Positions 1 through 8,581 of a DNA stretch of 12,655 nucleotides are shown here, in pieces. The DNA is taken from positions 1-12,655 of the forward strand of contig NAJO01000142.1 in the NCBI GenBank assembly GCA_002077065.1, written 5' to 3'. Under the pieces are notes generated by a model, which was not told the DNA's origin, ran no database searches, and saw only the letters and a program-made list of their open reading frames with translations. The position numbers and the translations under genes were made by a program. Position 1 is the first letter of the stretch. Every line of letters begins with the position of its first letter. This DNA is from Cryoendolithus antarcticus. Taxonomy: Eukaryota; Ascomycota; Dothideomycetes; Cladosporiales; Cladosporiaceae.

Positions 1-300
1 TACCCGGCTTGCTCATGTCGGTGCAAACCCGTATCCTACTATAGACCATATCAGCAATATCTTTTCTGCATTGTATCTAGTAAACGTAGTGTACAGTAAT
101 TGGGCCCTTTGTGAGGGTGCGAGACATAATGCCGCAGGTCACACTAGAACGGGGGAGATAACAGCGCAGGGTGAGTAACTTATCACTGTTTGCAATGACC
201 TGTGCCACAGCCGCTGCGGAGACTTCGGAGGAGCTGTTAATGCGACATTCACTCGTAAGTGGCGACGACAATATAGAGGTCGCTCCTAAATCTATAGAAG
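1..300. other. No gene recognised
   Basis: Neither strand has a convincing coding frame here. The longest open stretch is about 64 codons on the minus strand and has no recognisable motif. Dinucleotide use is mixed, without the strong CpA/TpG loss of the next block. Confidence 0.5.
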
Positions 301-720
301 CGTCGTAGCTATGACCCTTTGGGTCGATAAGATTATTCGCTGCCTATTACGACCTATGTTAAGCCTTTACTATAGTGTTACCGTCGTAGAAGGAGTTTAT
401 CGGGGCTATCTCGGGGTACCTCGGAGAGCACGTAACCATGGGGCGCAATCTAGCGAAACCGACGATTTCCTAGTGTTCTGCGCGTTATACTAGGACCGAC
501 GACTATATAGGGGACTATCGAAGGCGTATAGGTAAGATAAGAGTATATTCCTTCTACTAGTATATAGTATATATACTTTAGCAACTTTACGCACGTGTAG
601 TGTCCTCTTATACTAATATCCTCGTTTATAAGCATCCCCGAATGCTCCGTAGCCGGGGTAACGTCTATCCCTACGTTACGAGCTACCCTCCGTCACGAGC
701 CAGATTCACAATTTAGACCC
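301..720. repeat. RIP-mutated repeat relic, unidentified
   Basis: No protein similarity can be read here. A hand count over 301-600 gives about 44 TpA against 25 ApT (ratio about 1.8) and about 14 CpA+TpG against 41 ApC+GpT (ratio about 0.34). These are far into the range regarded as RIP-affected in ascomycetes (TpA/ApT high, second index well below 1). CpG is still frequent, so loss is specific to CpA/TpG, as expected of RIP. Frequent short stops (TAG, TAA) and a TA-rich patch around 543-575 fit. The parent is probably a transposon, but no family can be named. Counts were done by eye and may be off by a few. Confidence 0.6.
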
Positions 721-1149
721 CGCAAATCTCTTTCTCGCAAGTCGATTAAAGCGTCTTTAGATATCATTGCTCGGTAGCTGTCCCTCTGCAACCAGGCCGA
801 GTGGCAACGAAAGTTGCCGTCTATTACTTAGGTGGTCGATCATTTTGTCGATACCATCGATCATAGCTTTTCAATTTCGCCCCTGCTAGATCACGTTTCG
901 AGGAGTCTCGCCATTTCTAAGAGTATTGGGCGACAAGCTATAGTGGTAAAGAGTGTTGTCCGGAATTCTAAAGGGACCCGACACGAGGGACATGTACCCG
1001 AAAGTTCCGTTTAGTAAAGGATCAAGTGTTCTGATGTGGCGTGATTTGAGCGTGCTCTAGCGGGCATAAGCGGGTGTGGTAAATCATGTATTGCTAGCGC
1101 CGGGACCGATTGTGGCGCATGCTCAAGATTCTAGAAGCATTTATTCGCC
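721..1149. other. No gene recognised, weak or absent RIP signature
   Basis: No frame in this stretch resembles a known family. Sampled 60-base blocks (for example 841-900) have normal CpA/TpG content, so the RIP-marked block seems to end near 720. The 5' end of the transposon that carries the transposase should lie somewhere in 721-1245, but no terminal inverted repeat could be matched to the sequence after 2694. Confidence 0.4.
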
Positions 1150-1237
1150 ACGTGACGAGGTTTCCTCTCTGCTGCCCAGCAAAGCCGCATGCTGATAGGA
1201 CTTGCTTGCAGGCCACATCTCGCTGCCATCGTCACGT
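1150..1237. repeat. 9-base inverted repeat ahead of the transposase
   Basis: ACGTGACGA at 1150-1158 is the exact reverse complement of TCGTCACGT at 1229-1237. The arms are about 70 bases apart, and the second ends 8 bases before the transposase ATG. Subterminal repeats of this sort can bind transposase in Fot1/pogo-type elements, but no matching copy was found downstream. It could be chance, or part of an undetected terminal structure. Confidence 0.25.
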
Positions 1238-1245
1238 AAGCAACT

Positions 1246-2694
1246 ATGTCAGACCGAGCCAGTCAGTTACTGGCACAGGGTCTTGCACTCAGCGTGCCGA
1301 CATCATTCCGTGTTTTAGCAGATCATGGCGATATCCCTCGCACTATCCTCCAACATCGCGCACGCTGATGAAGATCGCTCAAAGACAAGGCGAGAAGCCA
1401 GCAGTATCTCACCCCATCGGAAGAGAGTGCATTTGTGAAGTTTAAGATGCAGCAGGATGCTCTCGGACGTCCCGTGAGAATAAAGTACGTGGGCTCGATT
1501 GCATTTGGCCTCGCCCGAAGGCGATTCCTGCCGGACAGAGTGAGCAAGCCCCCGGGAAACAATTGGGCACAGTCCTTCCATAAGCGCCATGCAAGTGTCC
1601 TCAACGCGAGCAAGAGCGGAGCGTTAGACTGGAATCATTTCGATATCTATGATAAGGTCGCGCACTGGTTTAACGTGATCGGAGAGGTCCTACGAGATCC
1701 CATTGTTCTGCAAGAGAATGTTTACAACATGGACGAGACCGGCGTCATGCTTTCCAAACTGAACACTGTTAAGGTGCTTGTCGGTAATCACAGTCAGCAC
1801 GGCTCTAGAGGTGCGCGTGTCAAGCGAACAACTGTCACGGCTGTCGAGTGTATCAGTGCCGATGGCAGGTACTTACATGATCATCTGGCCTGCATCGACT
1901 CATCGAGCTAATTGGATCACTTTCCAACTCCCGGTTGGCATTACGCATACTCCGACAGTGGATATACTGATTCCTATCTCAGCTTACAATGGCTCAACCT
2001 TATGTTTGATCCACAAACCAAAGAACGGGCCAAGCAGGGACCGCGTGCATTGATATGTGATGGCTTCGGGACACATGAAACGCTCGAAGTCATGGAGTTC
2101 TGTTTCGAGAACAATATCGTACTGTGCCGCCTTCCATCCCACACCTCCCATAAGCTTCAGCCCGGTGACATTTCAGTGTTTGGTCCACTGAAGGCGGCCT
2201 ATAGAGATCAGGTAGAAAGACTGGAGCGAGGGTGCGTGGGACCAATCGGCAAGGAGCATTTCACGTCTCTTTATAGCCGCGCCAGAGAGGAGGCGTTCAC
2301 ATCTAGGAACGTACGAGCTGGATGGGCCAAGGCCGGTCTCTTCCCCTTCAATCCGGACAGGGCACTTTTGGGGATTCCGAAACCCACAGCTGAAGTGATC
2401 GCTTCAGCGTTAGTGGAGATTACCGCGGGATGCAATCCGCGCGGCCAAATAGCGTCACCGCACACGCCTATAACGCCAGTATCAGCGGGAGCTGTTACGT
2501 CGCTGCATAGTCTGATAGAAGCTGATGCTCATATGCTTGATCAGGCGAGTAAGCATCGCTTGCACGACGTAATACACTACTCAGTCATGTCAGCCTCCTT
2601 CACCTATCTCAAGCCTTTCCTCGCAGCTTTCGACAGCAACCTCGGGGCATCGACCAAGCTCGAAACCGTTGCGGCCAAAAGATCAGGCGATTGA
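1246..2694 (+). pseudogene. Fot1/pogo-type DDE transposase, decayed
   Basis: This is a cut-and-paste transposase of the Tc1/mariner superfamily, Fot1/pogo branch (DDE_1 domain). One frame runs the whole length, about 482 codons, slightly short for Fot1-type proteins. The N terminus from ATG 1246 carries a psq-like helix-turn-helix (TSFRVLADHGDIPRTILQHR), then a CENP-B/Tc5-type binding region. The catalytic Asp residues are D in YNMDETGV (codon 1732), D in LICDGFGTHE (2059) and D in LQPGDISVFG (2167). The last two have 35 residues between them, matching the D35D spacing of Fot1-like enzymes. Two adjacent TGA codons at 1366-1371 break the DNA-binding region. Around 1875-1923 the reading moves to the +2 frame, visible as MIIWPASTHRANW, then returns, so two small deletions compensate each other; the original frame meets TAA at 1909. 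The element cannot make a full transposase. Sampled dinucleotides are not RIP-like. Confidence 0.93.
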
Positions 2695-2946
2695 ACTGGC
2701 AGCGGCGGACATTGGGGCGGAACACTTGAGACTGTGTCAAGGATCTACGCGGATTTTGAGCGGGAACGCCCGCGGAAGATAAGACTCTGATGCGCCGATC
2801 ATCTTTAAGACAGTATCCTATCGTGTGGGGGTTGGAGAGTCATAGTCTACTGAGTGAACGCAGCGATGTCGAGACGTGAGTGCGTACGATATCTATTTCT
2901 CGGACTGCATTAGGTGCGCGATTCAAGTTAGCTAGCACTCGCCACT
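2695..2946. other. Transposon 3' flank, terminal repeat not found
   Basis: The 3' untranslated part and end of the Fot1-like element should be here. A small hairpin (GCGGG-AACG-CCCGC, 2760-2773) is visible, but no sequence matching an inverted copy of 1015-1245 was found by eye. No coding frame is recognised. Confidence 0.35.
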
Positions 2947-3149
2947 CTATCGACTCTCCGCCCGTGAATAAGGGTGACGTAAGAGTCGTCCGACGTTCGA
3001 GTGGCTCGATAATACCATGGCAGCCCTTTTGTTCTCGAGCAGCACGAGGCGTTCATACTTCTCGCACAAGAGACAGAGTGGAACATGCTTCACTTGAACC
3101 GCATTATAGGTTTGAAGATTGATTCCGTTGCCCACCTTTCGGACAGTCA

Positions 3150-3543
3150 CTAGTTCACCTGATTATGAACTTTGGGTCGACGACGATGTGGCGTTTCGTC
3201 GGAAGGCTCCGTGCACGCAGATCCTCGTTTCGAGCATGGCAGATTATCGAGATACTGTTGAACTGCCAAGACAGTCGTGACGTTAGAACAAGGATGTGCG
3301 AGTGTCCGTATCTAGCTTAGCTTCTGCCGGCACTCGGCTAGATCAGGAATCAAGCGTGTCAAACATACCTGCATAGTCCCGCAGGTCTTGCCGCGTGCAG
3401 CGCACGCTGATAATGCCCGAAGCCGCATGCAGAATGCAGGAACTCGCTCCACAGCATGTGGGCATCCGCGGACACAGTCCGTAGGACATCCTTCTCTGTA
3501 GCTTAACTTCGAGGAGGTCTGGCCACTGGCCAGTCTGGAACAT
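3150..3543 (-). CDS. Possible small two-exon gene, unknown function
   Basis: Reading from ATG at 3543, exon 1 runs to 3369, a 106-base intron occupies 3368-3263, and exon 2 ends at TAG 3152-3150, giving a 95-residue protein. The intron is the main evidence: GTATGT donor, CTAAC branch about 20 bases before the end, CAG acceptor, and a phase-1 junction that keeps the frame. A pyrimidine-rich stretch and a TATATC element lie just upstream of the ATG, which follows an in-frame stop. The protein has seven cysteines (C-x5-CC-x4-C early on) but no signal peptide and no known family. A neighbouring minus-strand open frame, 3150-2947 (with LCLLCEKYERLVLLENK), could be a further exon in another frame, or the rest of a broken gene. 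The whole model could be fortuitous. Confidence 0.3.
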
Positions 3544-4784
3544 GTGACAGCGTTTTCAGCGATATAGTCTAGTTACAATCGTTGAGAGGAAGGAGCAAGT
3601 GGAGATACTGCACGAAGATGCACAGAACCTGGTGTAACGAAGAAGATCACAGCTGTCTAGAGCTGATCGGGATAGCAGTGATGCACACCCTATGCTTTTC
3701 CACATGGATGGTGCTTTCTCATCTCAGGCTCACTCTGAAACACCAAAATTCACAGAAGGAGATGCTTCGAGACGCCGACTGGATGGTACAGAAGGAGTTC
3801 ACAGCACATTAATCTGCGTGGAACCATTCGAAGAGAAAGTCACACAGCATCCCGGGGCCAAGGAGCAGGACGCTTCAAAAGCTCCGAACTGGCCCACGCC
3901 AGTTGATACGTGTCACTGTCGATTACAATTGGGCCTCGATGGAACGAAGCCACTTCCTGTTACGCAGCCGCCGCGGCCTCCCTACGCTGCGCTACTTGCT
4001 GGCTGGAGCTTGCGGCCTGCAGAAGCATAACAAGAACCGCAAGGATCCTGGCACAAGAAGCGTCAATCTTACCTATGGAGGGTACAAGGCCAAGGAGTTA
4101 GCTCCATGCACGCTCGAACCAGTTGCCACTACGCAGCCGATGACCCAATGTATTACGCCCAGATACAGCGACCTGGTGCCAAGGTAGCACCGGCGGACTA
4201 AGCATTATAAGTGCGGGCGTTCCCAACCTCGGGCGCATGCATAGTCTAACGCCTCCCTCCTGGTAGGCTGCGGCGAACCGGCATACGGGAAAGCCTTGGC
4301 GGGGGGCTGCGACTGATCACCGTACTCTTGCGGTGACTCCTGGGTGCTGGGTCATCGATCTCTATTACCGAGGCCAGTTGGGCGGCTACATCCCCGACAG
4401 TTGTTGATGACTTGGTGTAGACGCATGGGACAAGGAGGGCATCGTTCAGGAAGTGCAGATCTAAAAGCCGGTTTGGACTACAGAGCAAAGCTCGAGCGCT
4501 CGACCTGCGAACTTACGAGGACGGTCGGCGGTATCTTTTTGGGTCAGCACGTGCGTTCATGGAACGTCCCGGCAAAACTGCAGGACTCCACGACTTATCG
4601 ATCGTTAGGGGCCACCGCTTAGTTGCTATCGGGCTGGACCGCGGTGCAAGCTTCCGAGACATTGAGAAGACAAAGTTTATGTCTTCGTGGAGACATCCAA
4701 GTAGGTTAGGGGGCGGTGAGTGTCCGAGAAAGAGTATATCAGGGCCAGCTCTGGCTCTAATCGTCAATAAAGCACAACCCCGAG
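3544..4784. other. Unassigned region with weak coding-like segments
   Basis: No gene can be supported. The plus-strand frame ending at 4030 is hydrophilic and free of stops from about 3646, with one TAA at 3634-3636 and more stops upstream. It could be a decayed coding sequence, but no motif was recognised. Around 4500-4680 another plus frame (with LDLRTYEDGRRYLFG and VAIGLDRGASFRDIEK) looks protein-like and continues antiparallel to nothing obvious, but it has no clear start and overlaps the hydrophobin promoter. Both are noted only as possible gene remnants. Confidence 0.3.
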
Positions 4785-4809
4785 TTTCGCCTTCTTCCTT
4801 CACCTCTCG
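4785..4809 (+). promoter_or_regulatory. Pyrimidine-rich tract of hydrophobin promoter
   Basis: Of 25 bases, 22 are C or T, ending about 66 bases before the hydrophobin ATG at 4876. CT-rich tracts just upstream of the transcription start are a common core-promoter element of filamentous fungi, especially in highly expressed genes. The assignment rests on composition and position only. Confidence 0.4.
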
Positions 4810-4875
4810 ATATTACAATAGTTCTACCGGCCTATCATGCTTCGAAGCTCGACGAGACCCTCAACGACGGTCAGC

Positions 4876-5277
4876 ATGGAGTTCACCCTCATTACTTTTG
4901 CTGCGTTGTTCAGCGTCATCGCGGCTACTCCAACACGTGGTGCTGGTGGTGTTCCAGGCCCACCAGCGGGCAAATTCTCGCACGTCAAACAGCAGTGCCA
5001 GGCTCACCACGCCAATATTCGCTGCTGCAACCTTGCTGGCGGGAACAATGGCGGCAATAACAAGTATGACGTCCAAGTTGGCGACCAAAGCATGGTAGGC
5101 ATTTGTGACGAGGACATTACCCGTAAATCTCTCCCACATGTCATGTTCTCAGGTACGAAGCAGTGCGGCTAATGTGACTACTTCGTAGACGCCAATGGGA
5201 ACAAACAGACGAAGGCGATCTGCACTGTTACTGTTGCTTGCTGCATCGGTGACGGCTGCATTGCCATTGCCAACTAA
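4876..5277 (+). CDS. Small secreted hydrophobin, one intron
   Basis: Hydrophobins are secreted proteins that self-assemble at air-water or wall surfaces and make spores and hyphae water-repellent. The start is ATG 4876 (context AGCATGG), opening with a signal peptide (MEFTLITFAALFSVIAA). Without splicing, the frame meets TAA at 5170-5172. Removing 5123-5188 (66 bases: GTAAAT donor, CTAAT branch at 5168-5172 containing that TAA, TAG acceptor 17 bases on) keeps the frame and gives 111 residues. It has exactly eight cysteines: C41, C50-C51, C77, C94, C100-C101, C106, the C-CC-C-C-CC-C hydrophobin order. The spacings (8, 25, 16, 5, 4) are near class I, but the last loop is shorter than usual. A Gly/Asn-rich run (57-62) fills the long C3-C4 loop. 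If unspliced it would be a pseudogene with two extra cysteines. Confidence 0.78.
5123..5188 (+). other. Predicted intron of the hydrophobin gene
   Basis: The intron is 66 bases, phase 1, GTAAAT...CTAAT...TAG. It removes an in-frame TAA and two surplus cysteine codons, leaving the eight-cysteine pattern. A 36-base alternative, 5153-5188 (GTACGA donor), is also in frame and also leaves eight cysteines, but is shorter than normal fungal introns. Confidence 0.65.
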
Positions 5278-6212
5278 AGTGTAGAACCTGAGTACGGATG
5301 TACGGAGACTGGGAGAGGGGGACCGCCCGGGAACGGTGGGAACAGCAGCAAGCATGGAGGCGAAATAGTGCTCCTCGAACGCTTAGATGGAATAGGGTCA
5401 TAAGCAATGTAGTTTAGCATAACCATTACGCTCCTCAGTTGTCAACCCAAAGATAATCGTGTTCCGCTCTGCTCATCACTCAAGTGCAGCTCAGTTCTTG
5501 ATACAGCGACCTTTTATCCGCTCTTAGGCGACGGGACTCTTACAGTAGACCCCTGGTCACGGCTAGGAAGATGCTAGCAGAACTGAGGGTGTCAAAGGCC
5601 AGAGAGTGAAGCGGCGATCGAAGCCAGACGATGTGTCCGAAAGACTTCCATATCAACGACTGCAGCATTGGATGGTGTACGACTACGAGCGTGTCGTAGT
5701 ACTGGTCCCCTTGAGTGGGAAAAAGACCCTGCTCGTGGCGATGGGTTCCGCATTACCTCCCATGACATTTTCAGATACACTTATCGCGGAAGACTGTACA
5801 GTGAGATATTGCTCAGGTTCACGACAAGCCAGCACGGCTTGGTAAAGTCTCGCCTAGTGCGCCGTGATTCCTCTTCATGTTATTGAACAGCCGTGTCTGG
5901 AAGCCTTCACTAAGAAGTAAGAATCTTTGAGAATAGACATGCTGGACATGACGCGAAGTCACAAGTCGAAAGAGATTCGTGCAATGTGTAATGGCATAGA
6001 TCAATTGACCATGTACTGTCCGAATAGCTATAACACCTCCAATGCGAAAGGAGAGCACTTGGGCACAGTACACGACTACTGATCATGATCGTGCCTTCAA
6101 CAATACTACATCTAGCTGACAGATATCCTTGAGTCTTTAGTGATCACTCCATATACCATCGACTTCGTTCCTTCTTCGAAACTTTCTCCTTTACATCATA
6201 CATACAAAGTCA
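5278..6212. other. Convergent intergenic region, one unassigned open frame
   Basis: This lies between the 3' ends of two converging hydrophobin-type genes and must hold both terminators; no specific signal was resolved. A plus-strand frame is open from 5587 to TGA 5884-5886 (about 99 codons), with its first ATG at 5668. It includes GDGFRITSHDIFRYTYRGR, which looks protein-like but was not recognised. It may be a broken gene fragment. The rest (5890-6212) shows nothing. Confidence 0.35.
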
Positions 6213-7277
6213 CTATGTACTAATGCTTGGAGCGAGGACAACGTTGACATTGCCCAGACATACTTGGATACTCTGGAGTCTGGAAATTGTCATCTGAAGC
6301 CAAAGGATCAGAAGAAACTTACAATATTAGCGTTGCAGCACACTATGGTTTGTGAACATATGGAACTTCCCCGTGCTCGAAGTGTCATTGATTAGCGAGC
6401 CGAGATGAAACTTATTGCAAGCACGCCATGGCCGAGTATAGTTTAGATTACCTACCCATAAGTGAGCATGTCGTGTAACTGCCCGAGCCGTCCGTGTTGC
6501 AGCAATATGGCGCGTTGCCATTGCCGCGTTGGTTGCCTTGATTGACCGTAGTCACTACCGGGACTGCTGGCTTTGACTTCGTTGATCGCTGAGTGGAGGA
6601 GCTCAACGTGGAAGTAGTTTTCTGCTGAGTGGGTGTGGAATCGGATGAGGCGGTGCCGCTCGTGGAGGACGAAGTCGAGCTGGTCTTAGTACTAGAGCTG
6701 TTCGATCGCGTCGACGAGGAGGTAGATGTCAGGCTGCTCGAGGATGATGAAGTCGAGCGGGTCTTAGTGCTGGTCGACGATGGCGGAGCTATACTTCTCG
6801 TCTTTGTCTTACCACTTCCCTCATTGCTCTTGCACTTGGGCTCCTTGTAGGCTTTCTTGAATGTTCTACCATTGCAGGAATTGTATGCACTATAAGCACA
6901 AGCGAATGCATGAACTGGCCACTGATTGAACTTAAAGAGTGGACACATACCCGCCGTACTGATAGCCACAGCTAGTATTCTCATAAGCAGTCGTCCAGCA
7001 TTAGTCAGTTCCGCTGTACACAGGCTTTGGCCCAGCGGCATCAACAGATCTGAAACACAGATCGTACGGGCTGGCAACTGGGCATCAGTCAAGCAGACAA
7101 GCATGAATCGACAGGAGCGAACGAGGATCTTGCGTACCCGCCATACCTCTTGCCGTAGTCATCATTCACATAGTCGACACAGTAACAGGAGTTGTCCGTG
7201 CATGCAACCACTCTTGGGAAGGCAGTGACCAGGCCAATACTGAAAGCTAAGACAGCACCAATTGAGCTGACCTTCAT
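6213..7277 (-). CDS. Secreted Cys-rich protein with Ser/Thr spacer and hydrophobin-type domain
   Basis: The model has four exons on the minus strand: 7277-7138, 6979-6456, 6375-6323, 6272-6213, which join in frame to 258 residues. Residues 1-19 are a signal peptide. Residues 20-100 form a Cys-rich module (C26, C31, C33, C59, C74, C82, C96). Residues 109-183 are a Ser/Thr-rich spacer, probably O-glycosylated. Residues 198-258 match a hydrophobin: C206-C207, C218, C228, C234-C235, C244, with class-I-like C5-x5-CC-x8-C spacing. The first cysteine is missing: R198 stands exactly 8 residues before the CC pair. Introns 2 and 3 (80 and 50 bases) have GTAGGT and GTAAGT donors and CTAAT/CTGAT branch sites. 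Intron 1 is the uncertain one. In an alternative, 7049-6951 is coded in another frame (with GPKPVYSGTD and SCGYQYGG), followed by a GTATGT intron 6950-6890, but that path meets TAA at 7003-7001. The last acceptor could also be 21 bases earlier. The protein likely acts at the cell wall. Confidence 0.68.
6671..6771. repeat. Imperfect direct repeat in Ser/Thr spacer
   Basis: A 23-base unit beginning GAAGTCGAGC occurs at 6671-6693 and again at 6749-6771 with two differences. The offset is 78 bases, exactly 26 codons. In the minus-strand protein these encode TKTSST and TKTRST starts of a repeated Ser/Thr segment. In-frame duplication suggests that the spacer grows or shrinks by repeat slippage. 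Confidence 0.6.
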
Positions 7278-8581
7278 AGGGTGTCTTGATGAAAGGGTAC
7301 TGAATCGCTGTTGAGTGGTGAACAAGAACCGGATGCAAACGATCCTCTAGTAGTGCTTTGGGTACAGATATCGAGATGTGCTTTCAGAGCATTGGATCGT
7401 TGGCTCCGCATATACACAAAGCATTTGTGGTGTCCCAGTATAGCCCCCTCTTCCATGCGGCCATGCCAAGCTTATCACAACGCAGGAGGATGTAGCCGGC
7501 TTCAAACATGCCTATTAGGCCCTAGCCTCCACCAACATGACTTTGCGGTAAAATCCGAGCAGTGAGCGCCTAGAGAAGTCTCGCAGGCCGGCCATAGATA
7601 AGGTCTGATCTCCGTCAACCGGCTTGTCGATCTTCCACAAACCCTCCATATGAAACTTCTCTTACCAATTCGGATGTTATCTATAGGAGCTGATGAGCAT
7701 GGCAGCTTTGAAGAGCGTTGCAAGCCGAGAAACCTTTACTTCCTCATAATAATCTGTTGATCCAACAGTACAGTCTCACCCATCCGTCCTTGTTCGATGT
7801 TCTATCAAGCTTCGAAGCGTTCGTTCGCTATGTCCCGGTCTCGTGAGATATTCCAAATATTAGAGGCGCAAGGTGCAATATCCAAGGCTATACAAGCCGA
7901 ACTGGTCTTACTAGCTCGTCCCACCCTACCGCACCGGTGTGCTCATAGCAAGCATTACGCCGTCCTGCGCTAAGTTGTATGGTTCCTCCATTCTATGATT
8001 AGTACCTGGTTGAACGGCTTTCACTACCAAGAGAATCCCGAAATTCGGGAACGAAGACTGTCTGGAAGGCATGTCTATGCCTTTGTGCCGTCCATCTGCG
8101 ACAACGGAAGATTGAGCTCCAAAGTGGCATCTTACTTGCTTACCGCACGATGCGCGAATAAGCCTAGCTGTTGTGCAGTGAGACGCTGGTCTACGGCCCT
8201 TGCCGTTCACACATTTGTCTCTCATGGGTAGCAATATCGCTGCAACGCCTTGCATTCGCTCTCTGCACTTTGTTGTCGCTCAAGCTGATATTGCAGAATG
8301 CTAGCATACTGATGCAAATCCCACTTACACCCGACGACGCCGGCTGCTGGTCCTGCATCATATCATCTATCTGTCTGACTTGATCGTGCTTCACCTACCC
8401 GGCTTCACCCCCCACTGTCTTTGCAACATGGCAGCAGCACGACTGGACTGTGAACAAGCACCCAGGATAAGACCAAGCGAGACAGTTCTTCCTACTTCTA
8501 CTTCAGTCTACAACACACTATGTACGCTGTTCACGACGGCCGAGGACTCTTCCACCGGAACGACCACGACTGCATGGTCAC
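7278..8581. other. Divergent intergenic region; weak fragments only
   Basis: This separates the minus-strand secreted protein (start 7277) from the plus-strand membrane protein. Up to about 8200 no coding frame is supported on either strand, and it presumably contains both promoters. From about 8240 to 8580 several plus-strand pieces in different frames look protein-like: ISLQRLAFALCTLLSLKLIL, then SCFTYPASPPTVFATWQQHD after a TGA at 8381-8383, then Thr/Ser-rich sequence in another frame (8471-8640). These may be the broken or spliced 5' part of the membrane-protein gene. Confidence 0.35.

Noticed and set aside
1315..1613. Minus-strand open frames opposite the transposase start
   Set aside because: Shadows of the plus-strand transposase, which has clear family motifs.
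721..2946. Terminal inverted repeats of the Fot1-like element
   Set aside because: Comparison of 1015-1245 with the reverse complement of 2760-3000 gave only short unconvincing matches; not called.
3150..3543. Reading the seven-cysteine minus-strand product as a third hydrophobin
   Set aside because: It has a C-x5-CC start but no second CC pair and no signal peptide, so the pattern does not fit.
4559..5098. 179-codon plus-strand frame overlapping the hydrophobin
   Set aside because: Its second half is an out-of-frame reading of the hydrophobin signal peptide and core, so the frame as a whole is not a gene.
5153..5188. 36-base intron in the hydrophobin (GTACGA donor)
   Set aside because: In frame and leaves eight cysteines, but shorter than usual for fungal introns; the 66-base alternative with GTAAAT donor is preferred.
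6629..6850. Acidic Val/Glu/Asp-rich plus-strand frame
   Set aside because: Antisense of the Ser/Thr-rich spacer; the odd composition is the complement of Ser/Thr codons.
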